From: Pascua guehoae
Lineage: Eukaryota > Basidiomycota > Tremellomycetes > Trichosporonales > Trichosporonaceae
Assembly (NCBI GenBank): GCA_001600415.1
Contig: BCJX01000003.1
Location: 627,820-691,127, forward strand
DNA length: 63,308 bases
Direction of reading: 5' to 3'
Within the stretch, counting starts at the first letter, position 1. Each line of letters begins with the position of its first letter. A program made the position numbers and the translations under genes. Shown here in pieces: positions 43,110 to 55,330 of this stretch. A model generated the notes under the pieces. The model saw nothing but the letters and a program-made list of their open reading frames with translations. It made no database searches and had not been told where the DNA came from.

Positions 43110-45270
43110 ATGCGTGTCGAGACACGTAACAATGAACGCTCGACGCGTTTTATCAACAACGCGTCAGTCCAAAGCCAACTTGATCGATCCTTATCCTCGT
43201 CCCCGATCTCTCATTGGTCCTCACCACAAATGCAAGATACATCCACGTACAAGGACACTGCAGGCCGCTACAGCGACGCCGATCTCCGCAAGGAACGCCA
43301 TAAGCTGTACAGGAGAATCCGCGGGCTGCTTCCTCTCTTTCACTTCTCGGTGGGGCGGATCATGATAGTGGAGTTTATAAAGGCCTACCAGGCGATGCGG
43401 GAGGCCGAAAGGGAGGCCGAGGACAACCCCCAGCCCCTCCCACCTCACAACCCCGTTCGAGGACGTACCCTCGCCGGCCTTGGCGGCAATGAAGATCAGG
43501 GCGGGCTCATTGACCACGCGCACACTGTCGCCGCCATCGCCCCGCGTACGACGTTTGGGCCGTGGGTCGGCCGCGTGGTCGAACAGTCCACCGGCACCAT
43601 CCCCACAAAGCTCATCCGGCGCCTCAAAGTGGCTCTCTTGGAGGAGCTCGCCGGCAAGTGTGATGCAGAGTATACACCCCTCCGCCGCGTGCTGCAGCGC
43701 ATCCTCGACAGGGACGTGTGCCACGGCACATGGAGCTTGGGTGCCGGGGACGCGAGCCTGCGCGACGTCTATGTGCATGGCGGTGTGCGGTTTACAGATA
43801 CGCGCGTCCACCGCGCCTTTCGCGAGCTCAAGGTTGGTCCTGGCTGTGGCTGAGGTACTGACAAAAGCTGAACGGCAAGGACGGCGACGACCACGACGAC
43901 GGGGAGTCGTCCGTGGGCGCGTGTTTATTTGACGACTGCTCGTCGGCCGTGTCGCACCTGGACATTCTCGACGTGCACCACTGTGTGTGCGCGGTATCCA
44001 ACCCGCCCGGGGGCGTGCAGACGGTATTCATCAACGGGCTCATGTACGTCGAGCCTCTCCCCCCTGCGACGGGTCTGTGTTTCCGACCCGTGGATCGGTG
44101 GGGGCCAGCGGGCCGACGCAGTCAACGCGGGGTTCAAGGACGGCCTATGCACGCTCCTGCTGCAGCTCCTCGCCGCGCACGAGCAGTGCGGTGCGTGGCT
44201 GGGCGTCTTCATCATGGGCGGCAAGTACACGCGCGTCGTCGTCCTCGACCCCACGACGATCGCGCTCGAGGTCGCCAACGAGCCGCAACAGTGGCTCTTT
44301 GACGACCGCGCGTGGGGATGCGCCAACCTCCCATGCTACGCGTATACGTGCGACGAGCTGTGGCCCGTCCCCGACCGCATCACGACGCCAGGCGCCTATT
44401 TCACCTCGCCCATCGCCCACGCACAGTACTTTCCCAACAACCTCGGCGTCGGGTGGGGTATCGCCGACCTCGAGGTCAACGTGACCACCGAGGAAGACGA
44501 GGAGGGACACGGCCTCCAGACCCTCCTGGACGTGTTCAACGTCGCCGCCCTCGGCGTCGCGGGCACGAGGCGCCGGCCGCTCTGGATGCCCCCCTCGACC
44601 CCGGGACACAGGGCAGGCGAGATTCTCAAACAGGTCGCACAGTATCGCCGCACGGGAGTGTACACAAAGTTGTACCCGGACGAGGACGACGAGTCGCACT
44701 CGGAAAACGAAAGGAACACCGCCCTGGCCTATATGGTCGCACAGATCAGGAACACCGTCCCCCACGCGCTCGGAAAGCGCAAGCGCGCGCAAGACTGCCC
44801 GCCGCCCAAGCAGCTAGTGCCCACACCCGCAGCCGTCCGTGTCTCTGGCGACGCACGCGTCATTGTGCAGTGGCGAGAAACCGTCGCCGCGTCGGGAACA
44901 GGTGAGTTCACCAGCCTCCCGCTGACAGACGCGGACTCTGAACACACGACTGCCCATGCCATCGCCTGGCATCTACCAAAACCCGCCCCTGCTGCCCTCG
45001 TACCCATTGTTCCGAGCCCCGCACTGCCCCCGTGCCGTGCTTGGCATTCAGAGCTCACACCCAGACTCCGACCCGCCCACGGCGAGAACACCCCCGAACG
45101 ACACCCCGCCCGCCGACCCGGAGGCACCGTCGCTCCGCCTCGGCGAGCATCCTGACGGTGTCGAGGACCCCTCGCCCGAGCAGGTCCTCACGCATCTCGG
45201 GGTGGTGCTCGTGCTCTTGAACCGGCGCGATATGAATACGGTGATTGCGCAGCGGGCGGCGGTGCCGTAG
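43110..45270 (+). CDS. Orphan protein, function unknown
   Basis: Exons 43110-43832, 43868-44072, 44122-44901 and 45017-45270 join in phase to 653 aa. Introns are 35, 49 and 115 nt. A later ATG at 43230 (MQDTSTYKDTAGRYSDADLR) is a good alternative start and would give 613 aa. A helical N-terminal region (RKERHKLYRRIRGLLPLFHF; RLKVALLEELAGKCDAEYTP) precedes a Cys/His-containing stretch (CLFDDCSS, DVHHCVCAVS). Folded-looking segments follow: LCTLLLQLLAAHEQCGAWLG, KYTRVVVLDPTTIALEVAN and CANLPCYAYTCDELWPV. The C-terminal third is Pro/Asp-rich and ends LGVVLVLLNRRDMNTVIAQR. I recognise no family. The Cys spacing does not match a zinc finger I can name. Confidence 0.72.
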
Positions 45271-45713
45271 GGCCGTTGACGGGCGGAAGAGAGGTTGGGT
45301 CGTGGTCCGTTGTAAAGAAGAAATCGTGTGTGCAGTTGTGGTTGTAAAGCAGGTATGAATATTTTGTCAAGTCGAGCCTTGGCCCTGCTGAGGGGCGGCG
45401 AAGGCATCAGTGAGACGCCAAAGCAAGGAGAGAGGGGGAGAGCAGAGGATGGTAGAAGGTCACGCGCTCCGGCTTGCCAGGCCTGCACGGGTTGGTAGGC
45501 TACACTGTTCCTGTCGTAGCTGTCGAGTAGAAACGGGACATGGCTGGTGAGGCCGAGGATATATCGGTTGGTGGCTGGCAGAGTGGGAGAATTCTGGAGA
45601 CTCCTTGTTCGTTAGACGCATCTGCTATATAAAGCGAAGATGCTCGAGATAAACCATGGGGAAGCTGCGTGGTTTCCACATGGCTGGCTACTGGGCGGGG
45701 GGAAGGAGATCGA

Positions 45714-45750
<37 letters not shown>

Positions 45751-46015
45751 GTTTGTTGGTGGTGCGGAGGGGTGGGGGTGGAGTGAGGGAGTGGGGATTA
45801 GTGCTGAATTTCTCTAGTACCCAGCAAATTCTTTGTCTTTTTCTTTTGCACGATTCGGTTTCATGCCCAGTAGGTGCTTACTAGACCCCACGTAGGTAGG
45901 TCTGGCCTCGCGCCGTTTCATTCATGCATAACCTTCTTCTGATGCCCTTCCTGCCGCCATCTCCCATGTCCATGGCGGCGTCTACCTAATGCAGATTCCA
46001 ATTCCCGAACCCAGA
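45271..46015. other. 3'-to-3' spacer with a (TG)14 microsatellite
   Basis: A convergent interval. A perfect TG dinucleotide tract lies at 45719-45746. CTATATAAAG at about 45627 looks like a TATA box but faces no gene. No coding sequence is seen. Confidence 0.55.
45719..45746. repeat. (TG)14 microsatellite
   Basis: An uninterrupted TG repeat in the spacer between convergent genes. Confidence 0.95.
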
Positions 46016-47212
46016 TTACAACTGCGCCGCGATGGCCTGGAGAAAGGCCATATTCTCTGTATCGCGATTATCCTCTTCCCTTTCACTGAGGCCGTACCGT
46101 GGGTTGGCCGAGAGCTTTACAATGGTGGCCTTGTGCGAGGGGTCGACGTAGACAAACTGGTTGTAGACGCCAATGGCCGAGTAGTCTCCGCGTGCGCGGT
46201 CGCCGCCTGGGATCCACCACTGGTACCCGTATCCGAGGGGGAGGGCGTGTCCGCCCACGATGGGTTTACCGGGTGCGCGGAGGGGCCCGTCGATGGTGGT
46301 GGCCTCTGAGACGTACTGTGCCGAGACGAGCTGTTTGCCGTCCCAGACGCCGTTGTTGCGGTAGAGTTCGCCGATTTTGGCATAGTCACGGGCGGTGAGG
46401 TTGAGACCGCCGTATGCGTGTTCTGTGCCCCTGGCATCCACCATCCAGTATCCGGGCGCGCGCATGCCGAGGGGCTCGCAGAGTTTCTCCTGCATGTAGT
46501 GCGTGACGGAGCGGCCCGTGGCGTGCCTGACGAGGGCGCCGAGCACCTGCGTCTCGGCCGAATTGTACCTGCACACGGTCTCGGGGTCGCTCTCGCGCAC
46601 CATGGACGCGATAAACGAGTCGAGGCACTCGCCGTCAATCCCCGACGCCGCGCGCGAAAACAGGTGCACGTCCGATTTGGGGTCGCTGTAGTCTTCGTTC
46701 CAGCGTGCTCCCGACGACATGCGCAGGACGGTCCGGATCGGCACGCCGTCGTACGCCGACCCCGCGGCCACGGGCACGTACGCGCTCACCGCATCGTCGA
46801 GCGACCGGATGTAGCCCTCGTCGTGCGCAATGCCCACCAGCGTCGAGATGAAGCTCTTGGCCACACTAAACGAAATCCACGGCACGTCCACCCCGCCACT
46901 CAGCATGTACCGCTCGTACACCACCTTGCCGTCGTGCAGCACCAGCAGCGCCGCCGTGTCCGTGTCCCGCAGCAGGTCTTCGCTCGACCGCGCCTCCCCG
47001 TCCACCTCGTACGTCGCAGGAAGCTCGATACGCTCCCCCTCGGGCCACTCGGACGGCGCACACGACGCCCGCAGCGCGTGCGTCACTGCAATGTCCTTGA
47101 CGCGGCAAAAGTTGGTGTACTGCCGCTTGCCAGAGAACAGCTCCAGGCTCGTCAGGGTCGGGACCGGCTTGGGCGGCGGGGTCGGAGTCGGACTCGTCAT
47201 GGTCGCGAACAA
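46016..47212 (-). CDS. Beta-lactamase-fold serine hydrolase (NylB/EstB-like)
   Basis: A penicillin-binding-protein/class C beta-lactamase fold enzyme resembling 6-aminohexanoate-dimer hydrolases and EstB-type esterases; probably cleaves small esters or amides. It is one uninterrupted exon of 398 aa. The nucleophile motif SxxK is SVAKSF (Ser116-Lys119), preceded by PWISF. The second motif Tyr-x-Ser is RYNSAETQ (Tyr216). Further features include LLVLHDGKVVYERYM, GLNLTARDYAKIGELYRNNG, LPLGYGYQWWIPGG and IGVYNQFVYVDPSH. There is no secretion signal; the N-terminus is Thr/Pro-rich. An ATG at 47200 (MTSPTPTPPP) is an alternative start. Being intronless among multi-exon neighbours and having a mainly bacterial fold suggests, but does not prove, acquisition from bacteria. 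Confidence 0.9.
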   Translation of the reverse strand: MFATMTSPTPTPPPKPVPTLTSLELFSGKRQYTNFCRVKDIAVTHALRASCAPSEWPEGERIELPATYEVDGEARSSEDLLRDTDTAALLVLHDGKVVYERYMLSGGVDVPWISFSVAKSFISTLVGIAHDEGYIRSLDDAVSAYVPVAAGSAYDGVPIRTVLRMSSGARWNEDYSDPKSDVHLFSRAASGIDGECLDSFIASMVRESDPETVCRYNSAETQVLGALVRHATGRSVTHYMQEKLCEPLGMRAPGYWMVDARGTEHAYGGLNLTARDYAKIGELYRNNGVWDGKQLVSAQYVSEATTIDGPLRAPGKPIVGGHALPLGYGYQWWIPGGDRARGDYSAIGVYNQFVYVDPSHKATIVKLSANPRYGLSEREEDNRDTENMAFLQAIAAQL

Positions 47213-50200
47213 GTAATGCGCAGGTCAAGACTGGATGAGAGTTGGGAGCAAGATGCCATGCACAACACGTCCTTGGCGTGTTCATGCCCACGGCTACATG
47301 TTTCGCGTATGACGTAGCCGGGGGGTCTCGGCAGTGTCCGTGCTCGTGCCAGAGTTTAGCCTGAACCACATGCAATGGTGGGGGATATCCCGATTGCCGA
47401 GATTGATTGATGCCCAGGTCGCCAAACCTGCAAACACCACAAACATGCCTTGCACATCCTAGAGCGGTATAGCAACCATTACAGTACGCCGATAAGCACC
47501 CCTGTAACATAGGCTACAGACTCTTGGCCTTGGACCGATTTATCTCTCCACTGGACACCTAGACACATCATGACACGACTCTTGCGACAGCCCATCTGCC
47601 CCAATCTCCGACTCGACAGCGCCGTCCTCAAGCCCGCGAGCGAGCGATCAGCCGGGGAACAAGGCAAGCGGTGGATAAACACATCCGCACTCGCCCTGTG
47701 GCACAGCATGCAGCATGGTTAACTCGTCCCCACCAAAGGACGACAGCCATGGGACACATCATAAAGATACTAGATACGTCAGCGGAGACAAGCTGGAGGC
47801 TATACTCACCCATTGCTTTCAATGTCTCGGACCTCCCTTGGCCGTCGGAACGTTCAGCACCAACATGACCCAGTGTCAAGAGGGGCGCGATCACTCCAGC
47901 GCGTTGGGAGATTAATCTTGGCAACGGCCAAAATTCAACATTCATCGTGACAGTGAGGTTGCCCAACATTGACGTCGACGTCGATACACCCACGCCCCTC
48001 CCCGGCGCGACCTCCAGACATCCCCACAGCGTCTAAAAAGCTGTGCTCTCTGTCGGAGAGTCGAACTCCGCTCTCCCGCGCCATGTCATGACAAGCGAGC
48101 ATACTAACCGATATACGAACAGAGATGCTATTCGAGCACGTAGACGGAGCGCGTGCTCGCGCCATGAGGCGGCCAAGTCTGACACTGACTCCAATCCCGA
48201 CTTGGATGAGGAGGAGGGCGTGTTCTGACCCAGTGGTGACGCTGGTGCCTGGCCATGTCGCGAGTTCGCGGGGGGGGGGGGGGGAGGCTGGCGAGGATGT
48301 ATGAGATTGGTGATGAGCTCGGCGCGGTTCACAAGGACCCCGACCATGACCTCACGTCATGACCCAGCTTTTACCGTACAGGTGTGTCTGGAAAGTCTTG
48401 AGACTGCCACTTTGAGCTCGGCAGTCAAAGTTGCGCATGGACACTCTCTAGACCTATGTAATGGCACAGCAAGTCACACTTTATGCCACATGCCCTGCGC
48501 GCGTGCCATATGCGTACCCTAGCTTAATGTGGTAGCCTCATGACTTTACACATGTACTGTACCTGAAGCTCACCTAACGGCACTTTGCAGCCGTGCTATT
48601 GACCTTGAAGCCAGTGGGGATGCTACCGTTGCAGTACTCAAGTGCGTCAACAGGTCGGCAACCGGTCAGCCCGCGGTCGCGCAGAACCACAAAGTCGGGC
48701 TGGACTCGTGGACCTGGTCAAGTTTCAGGACCTCTGAACACGTGACTTCCGTCAAACGAAGCGTACTATGAAGGCGCAGTGCAGCGACCACTAGCCTGTC
48801 AAGGTCTGGTGAGCCCAGACTGAACGAACCGCTGGCTGAACGGGATACAAGAAGGCATTCCGAGTCGGCCCCCGATGTCGAGACGTCGTCGCCAAAGACC
48901 CAAAGTCCCTTGGATGACGCAAACCAGCCCGCAAATAGCCCCCAGGACACCAGAATGGCCGCCGTGCATACTGTACCACCATGCGGGCGCGTGCGTACGA
49001 AGCACGTGTGCAGTGTGTAATGGGCTGACATGCCGGCGGCTGACGTGCAGTTCTGCGAGCTCGGCGTACGTCCGTGTCATCCGAAGACACACCCTTCGCG
49101 GTACACCCCACAGCACTCACTTGGACGCAAGTGACTGCCGGCGAGGGCTCCCTCAAACCTTGAGCACGAGGATGTGAGCAGCCTCCACATGCCCACCCAC
49201 GCCCCCTCTGTCGCCATGACGAGGGAGGCTGGACATGCTGGACAATGCGGGCGTACTGCCCGGTCGCCGAGCCCATGCCAAGGCGTGCTTCGTGCTTGTC
49301 CCAGCGCCGACGGCGATGAAGTGAGACATTCTTCGCACCGTCGCTGCCACCATGGATAGGCACGGCGCCACATATCGTAGCCCACATCAGCCACCAGGCG
49401 TGCTCGCCAATTGCTCGCCAATGAAGACTAGCATGTGCGGGTCAAGTCCAGAAGAAGGCGAGAGGGCAAGCAATGTCCGCGCAGGGGAATAGGGGAACAG
49501 GGGGACACGGCTGGCATGCGCCGTATCCCACCAGTCAACACCCTGCAACACCCATTGAAAGACGGAATGCCCCCCCCCCTTCACACCTGAGATTCCTATC
49601 ATGTTTGCAGATCTGCGGCAGCGATCCCCCATTCCTTCCGACATGACCGACAGTCAGCGAGGCCGCCGGCAGGTGGTCCAACCCCACACTTGCACATACG
49701 TATGTCTTGCCCTACATCACGCGGCACGCGGCATTGGCATGCGGCAGCGGCAGCGGCGCGGTCGTCTAACCGAGGGCCAAGCCTAGCTGTAGCTGGGCGA
49801 GAAGGTACCCGTGGCATTGGCTGGGCCAAAGGTTGATTGCGGCAGTTGCGGCAGTTGGCCGTGGGTATGTGCGTTTGTGTCCGACATTTGTATATCGGCA
49901 CCGATTCGAGCCACAAGGGTCCCCAACTCGCCACGCACAATCACGTCCCTGGCCGCCGAGTGCCGCCGGCATACAGTTCACCTCGGCATGGACGCTCGGG
50001 CGCCGTAGGGGACGCATGGCTGCATGGCCGAGGGGGTCCGAGGGAGACAGTGCCCGCAGCAAGCCTGGCCTCTTTTGTGGCTTTGTGGCGGCCGTGGCTG
50101 GCATGGCTGGAGGAGTCTGGCAAGTGGCATGAGGTCGTGGTCCAGGAGTTGGTTGGATGGCGGGTGGATGGATTTTTCGGGCTGATCCGGATGATCACCG

Positions 50201-50599
50201 AGCCAAAAGGGTCACAAATGTTGTCGAGTGCCTCCATCGTCATCGTGGCGTCATGACACAAACTTGAACCCAACCCCACCCCCACCGTGTTCTGCAGCAT
50301 GCACGACAGGCTGCAGCATATCAGCATGCAGCACTATTGTGCAAACGCGCGCCACAGGTCACAGGGTGAACTCGGCATGCACCATGCTGGCATGCTGGGC
50401 ACCTCGCCAGAGGCCAGAGGCACCGGGGTACCGGTGTTCGCGCAGCAGTGTGCAAGTCATGTCGTGTCTGCTCGGCACGTTCGTTCAGAGGCGTTCTCTC
50501 CTCGGGTATAAGAGCAGCCAGCAGAGGTAGAGCCCATCTCTTCTCTTTGCCTTTCCCACATTCCCCACCTGCCTTTGCCCCACCGCCCAGGCAACCCAC
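47213..50599. promoter_or_regulatory. 3.4-kb divergent spacer, hydrolase (-) and phosphoketolase (+)
   Basis: No supportable gene. Both promoters are here. Homopolymer runs include G15 at 48270-48284 and C10 at 49570-49579. The last 300 bases have several GCATGC-type boxes and a TATA-like element listed separately. Confidence 0.5.
50507..50514 (+). promoter_or_regulatory. TATA-like element of the phosphoketolase gene
   Basis: GTATAAGA about 90 bases before the ATG at 50600, followed by a pyrimidine-rich leader (CATCTCTTCTCTTTGCC). Position and context fit a core promoter; there is no experimental support. Confidence 0.45.
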
Positions 50600-53317
50600 A
50601 TGTCCGATAAAAAGGAGGACAACTTCTCGGCGTACGGCGCGACGCGCTCGACCGTGTCGGGCACGCCGCTGTCGGCCGACGACGAGCGCAAGTACGATGC
50701 GTTTATCCGTGCGAGCCTGTATCTGTGTCTCGGCATGATCTACCTGCGTGAGAACCCGCTCCTCAAGGAGCCCCTCAAGAAGGAGCACCTCAAGGCGCGT
50801 CTCCTGGGCCACTGGGGCTCGGACGCCGGCCAGGTGTTTACCTGGATGCACATGAACCGTCTTATCAAGAAGTACGACCTGGACACGCTCTTTATCTCTG
50901 GACCTGGTGAGTGGGCTGGGCTTCGTGAGAGCTGCTCGTCGCTGCAGTACACGGAACAGCGGCACGGTGCAGTTGGGCACACTGCAGCGACTTCACTGCA
51001 CGCCCCACGACAGCGCTGACATGTACACCAGGCCATGGCGCGCCCGCGGTGCTGTCGCAGTCGTACCTCGAGGGCGTCTACAGCGAGGTCTACCCCAACA
51101 TTACCGAGGACGAGGAGGGCATGCAAAAGTTCTTCAAGCAGTTTTCGTTCCCTGGCGGTATCGGCTCGCACGCCACGCCCGAGACGCCCGGCTCGCTCCA
51201 CGAGGGCGGTGAGCTCGGCTACTCTGTCTCGCACGCGTTTGGCGCCGTGTTCGACCACCCAGACCTCATTGCGCTCACCATGGTCGGTGACGGCGAGAGC
51301 GAGACGGGTCCCCTGGCAACGTCGTGGCACGGGACAAAGTTCCTCAACCCCGTCACTGACGGTGCTGTCCTGCCTGTTCTCCACCTCAACGGGTACGTTG
51401 TTTGCAGCTGAGCACCAGAGCACTGGGGGGGTGGCTGACGTATCTCGCAGGTACAAGATCAACAACCCGGCTGTGCTTGCGCGCGTGACGCACGAAGAGC
51501 TCGAGGCGCTGTTTGTGGGCTACGGCTGGAAGCCATACTTTGTCGAGGGCGACGACCTGTCCACCATGCACCAGGCCATGGCGGCGACGCTCGAAAAGGC
51601 CGTCGACGAGATCCGCGCGTACCAGAAGCAGGCGCGTGAATCGGGCAAGCCGTTCCGCCCGCGCTGGCCGATGATTGTCCTGCGCAGCCCCAAGGGCTGG
51701 ACGGCCCCGCGCGAGATCGGCGGCCACTTCCTCGAGGGCTTTTGGCGTGCGCACCAGGTCCCCATCCCGGATGCGCGGACCAACCCCGACCACCTCAAGG
51801 TGCTCGAGGACTGGATGCGGTCATACAAGCCCGACGAGGTGTTCCAGAACGGCCGCCTGATTGCCGAACTCAAGGAGCTCGTCCCCGAGGGCAACCGCCG
51901 CATGTCGGCCAACCCTGTCGCCAATGCCGTCGGCCGCAAGTCGCTCAGGCTCCCAGACTTTAAGGAATATGTCTTCCCCGATGTCGTGCCGGGCGTGACA
52001 AACCTCAACTCGATGATCAACATGTCCAAGTGGCTCCGCGATGTCGTTGCCAACAACCCCCACAACTTCCGTCTATTTGGACCCGACGAGACAGAGTCCA
52101 ACAAGCTCGGCGAGGTCTACAAGGTGAGCCAGCGCGGGGTCCAGTTACCCAACTTAATGTTGTTGTGCTGACTAGTTTCTCTACAGGCCGGCAAGAAGGT
52201 GTGGCTGGGCGGATACCTCCCCGAGGACGAGGACGGAGGCAACCTCACGCTCACCGGCCGTGTCATGGAGATGCTCTCGGAGCACACTGTCGAGGGCTGG
52301 CTCGAGGGCTATACGCTTTCTGGCCGCTACGGCCTGCTCAACAGCTACGAGCCGTTTATCCACATTATCGACTCGATGGTCAACCAGCACTGCAAGTGGA
52401 TTGAAAAGGCAAACGAGGTCGAGTGGCGCAAGCCCGTCCCCTCGCTCAACATTCTCCTGACGGCGACCGTCTGGCGCCAGGACCACAACGGCTTTACGCA
52501 CCAGGACCCGGGCTTCCTCGACGTCGTGTGCAACAAGAGCGCGGATGTGGTGCGCATCTACCTCCCGCCCGACGGCAACACGCTCCTGTCGGTCATGAAC
52601 CACACGCTCAAGAGCACAAACTATGTCAATGTCATTGTCGCCGACAAGCAGGAGCACCTCCAGTTCCTCAACAAGGAAGACGCCATTGCGCACTGCACAA
52701 AGGGCGTGGGCATCTGGGAGTGGGCGAGCATCCGCCCCGAAGAGGAGCCCGACCTCGTCATTGCCGGCTGCGGCGACGTGGTCACCGCCGAGGCGCTCGC
52801 GGCCGTCGCGCTCCTCCACGAGCACCTGCCCGAGATCAACATTCGCTTTGTCAACGTTGTCGACCTCTTCAAGCTCATCAGCCACGAGGACCATCCCCAC
52901 GGCCTCAAGGACAAGGAGTACTCTGCCATCTTTACAGAGGACAAGCCCATCATCTTCAACTTCCACTCGTACCCATGGCTCGTCCACCGCCTCACCTACA
53001 AGCGCCCCGGCAGCGCCCAAAACCTCCACGTCCGCGGCTACAAGGAAAAGGGCAACATTGACACGCCCCTCGAGCTCGCCATCCGCAACCAGACCGACCG
53101 CTTTACCCTCGCCATGGACGCCCTCGACCGCCTGCCCCAGTTCAAGGGCAGGTCGGGCCTCGTACGCCAAAAGCTCCGCGACCAGCAGATTGCCGCCGAA
53201 AACTGGGCCTTTGAGCACGGCATCGACCCAGACTATGTTCGCGAGTGGAGGTGGCCGTATGCTGAGAAGAGCGACAAGCGCTCCAACGAGAGCAAGGGTC
53301 TGGGTTTCACAGAGTAG
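50600..53317 (+). CDS. XFP: Xylulose-5-phosphate/fructose-6-phosphate phosphoketolase
   Basis: A thiamine-diphosphate enzyme that splits xylulose-5-P (or fructose-6-P) with phosphate into acetyl-phosphate and glyceraldehyde-3-P (or erythrose-4-P), a route from sugars to C2 units. Exons 50600-50906, 51032-51392, 51451-52123 and 52187-53317 give 823 aa, the family length. Motifs: [20 protein letters not shown] at the active site; [17 protein letters not shown]; the ThDP/metal motif [38 protein letters not shown] across the second intron; [55 protein letters not shown]; and a C-terminal domain with [17 protein letters not shown]. No organelle signal is evident, so it is likely cytosolic. Every phase matches and no key segment is missing. 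Confidence 0.97.
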
Positions 53318-55330
53318 CAAGCGAAGGTGTTTCAGTGGGCGGCCAAAAGGGAGATTAGGAACAAGTGTCGTAGGACGTAGGACGGGTGCGGCTCGCAGCG
53401 CACGGACATTGTAGCAGATTGTCAATGGGATACAGTGCAGGAAGCAAAAATGTTCTAGAGCGTCGAGACTTGGGGCTCTCGCGAGAGAAGTGGCGGTATC
53501 ACACCTCGAGCTCTATTCCAAAACATGACTCATCCAGACAGGGAGAGACTTCCTTCTACCCCCTCCATGCAAACACGCGTGACGCAACACTTGACACACA
53601 GGCTCGGCACAGAACTTGGCCCCAGGCCTCAACCCCAACGCTCCTCCCCAAGACCGCGCCGGGCTGTACAGTTACGCACGCGGTGCGATTGAGCCCGTCA
53701 AGTTCTCTAGTCCGGCGGTGTGTCACCGATGGGAGACGGCTTGCCTCTCAGTTCTCTATACAGTACAGTAAGCAAGATGTTCTGGCGCGTTGGGGCCGGT
53801 GTAGCTATGGGAGACACCTTGCCCCTCCCGTTCCAGGTAGGAAGCGAAATATGGTCGTGCAGGTGAACACAGTGTTTTGGCATCAAGGCTAGTTTTGAAA
53901 CCGAGCTTGCTTCCAGGTCCCAACTGTGCCAAGTGTGCAGCATGTAACGTAACCGTTGGTTGACGTTGGTTGCGACTGTGTAACCTTGCTTGAGGCTTGT
54001 CAGCAGCCGAGCCGCCTGCCTTGACATCCCAGCACCCAACCCTATGTGATGGGCAACGTGTTGCTGCAATGGGAGGTCGGAGGTCCACGCGTGCGCGCTC
54101 GCTCGCTTGCACGCTAGAGCCTCGCCCATACTCATTCATAGAGCGCGCTCGTCTTTACTACTCGATGCACCACTCTATTCGTTTCAACAAAACGGACACG
54201 CCATGCGATAGCCATGCCGCAAAGTATGTCTTTGGCGCGCAGTATGCACGCTCGAGCGAGCCTTCGACCGTCAGCAGCAACGAAAGTCAGAATAACCAAA
54301 CCATGCGTCGAGCGGCTCACCCTATGTGCGGTTCCGAGTCAGCGAGCATGAAGCAAGTGGCAGTCCAAGGCAAGCACGAGACTCGCCTACCAACGTCGCG
54401 CTGTGCTCGCTCCGGACCGAAGCGTATCGTCGCAACTGCTCGGTTCGTGTCGGCATGAGGTACGCATGCCGTGCCTGTGTTGTCGATCTGGACGATCCGT
54501 CTCATCTTTAGAGTTTTCGGCCATTTTGGCAAACTCTCCGCGCGACGGCGATCTGCACGGTGATCTGCACGGCGATCTACACAGAGACAAGTCAGTTGCG
54601 CGCGGTGCGTGCGGCCGCGAGCTGTACCGGTCATTCTGCGCCGCCAGAGTGAGGTGATAAGATACGACCAGCACGATGGAGGACAGCTGCAACATAAACG
54701 CGCCTCTGTAGTGTCAAGCCCCAGGGCCGCGATCGAGCCAGACAGGCATGCCATGACGCGGGCGTCGTCGGCTTCTGGTCGGCGTCGTCGTCCCCGACCG
54801 CCAGTGGAGCTGTCCTCCTGGTCATCAGGACGCGCACGCATGCCGTGTCCGAGTCGCCTGTCTCGTGTCGGTGTCAGGCAGAATTTTAACGCGACCAGCC
54901 CACCCAGCCCCGCATCGTCAGCGCGTCAGCGCGTCAGCATGAGCCTCTTGGGGGGGACACTCATCGCCGTCGTGGCACGGCAATTGTGGTTGACCTCGTG
55001 CTCGCTTGTCCCAGCATGGACAAGGGCAACATGGCTGGTCTGCTCTGCTGCATATGCATGCTAAATGCCACGACACTGGATAATGCCCGCCTGTGCCCCG
55101 TCAAATTCTGCCCGTACTCGGTCTGGTTGACTTGCCATCGCCCTCTTGGCGTACACGCCCGGTGCAAGCGCGCCTTGTTCACGCGGGGCTCACACGGCGA
55201 GCTCGGACTCGGTCTAGACGACGGTATCGACGACACACACCACCACCACCACCGCTAGCGCCATATCTTACTAGCTGCTCGACACTTACTTTCCCCTACC
55301 CTCCCCCCCCTCCAACCCCCCTCCCCCACG
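53318..55330. other. 2.0-kb spacer between phosphoketolase and aquaporin
   Basis: No supportable gene. The 3' end (55240-55330) is a CT/CA-rich leader with ACCACCACCACC and C-rich runs just before the aquaporin ATG. Confidence 0.5.

Noticed and set aside
45625..45640. CTATATAAAG as a promoter
   Set aside because: It lies between two convergent genes and faces no start codon.
46418..47317. 299-aa plus-strand frame opposite the serine hydrolase
   Set aside because: Antisense shadow rich in Arg/His with no motif.
52181..53425. 414-aa open frame antisense to phosphoketolase
   Set aside because: A mirror of the codon bias in the last phosphoketolase exon; Val/Glu/Leu-rich without domains.
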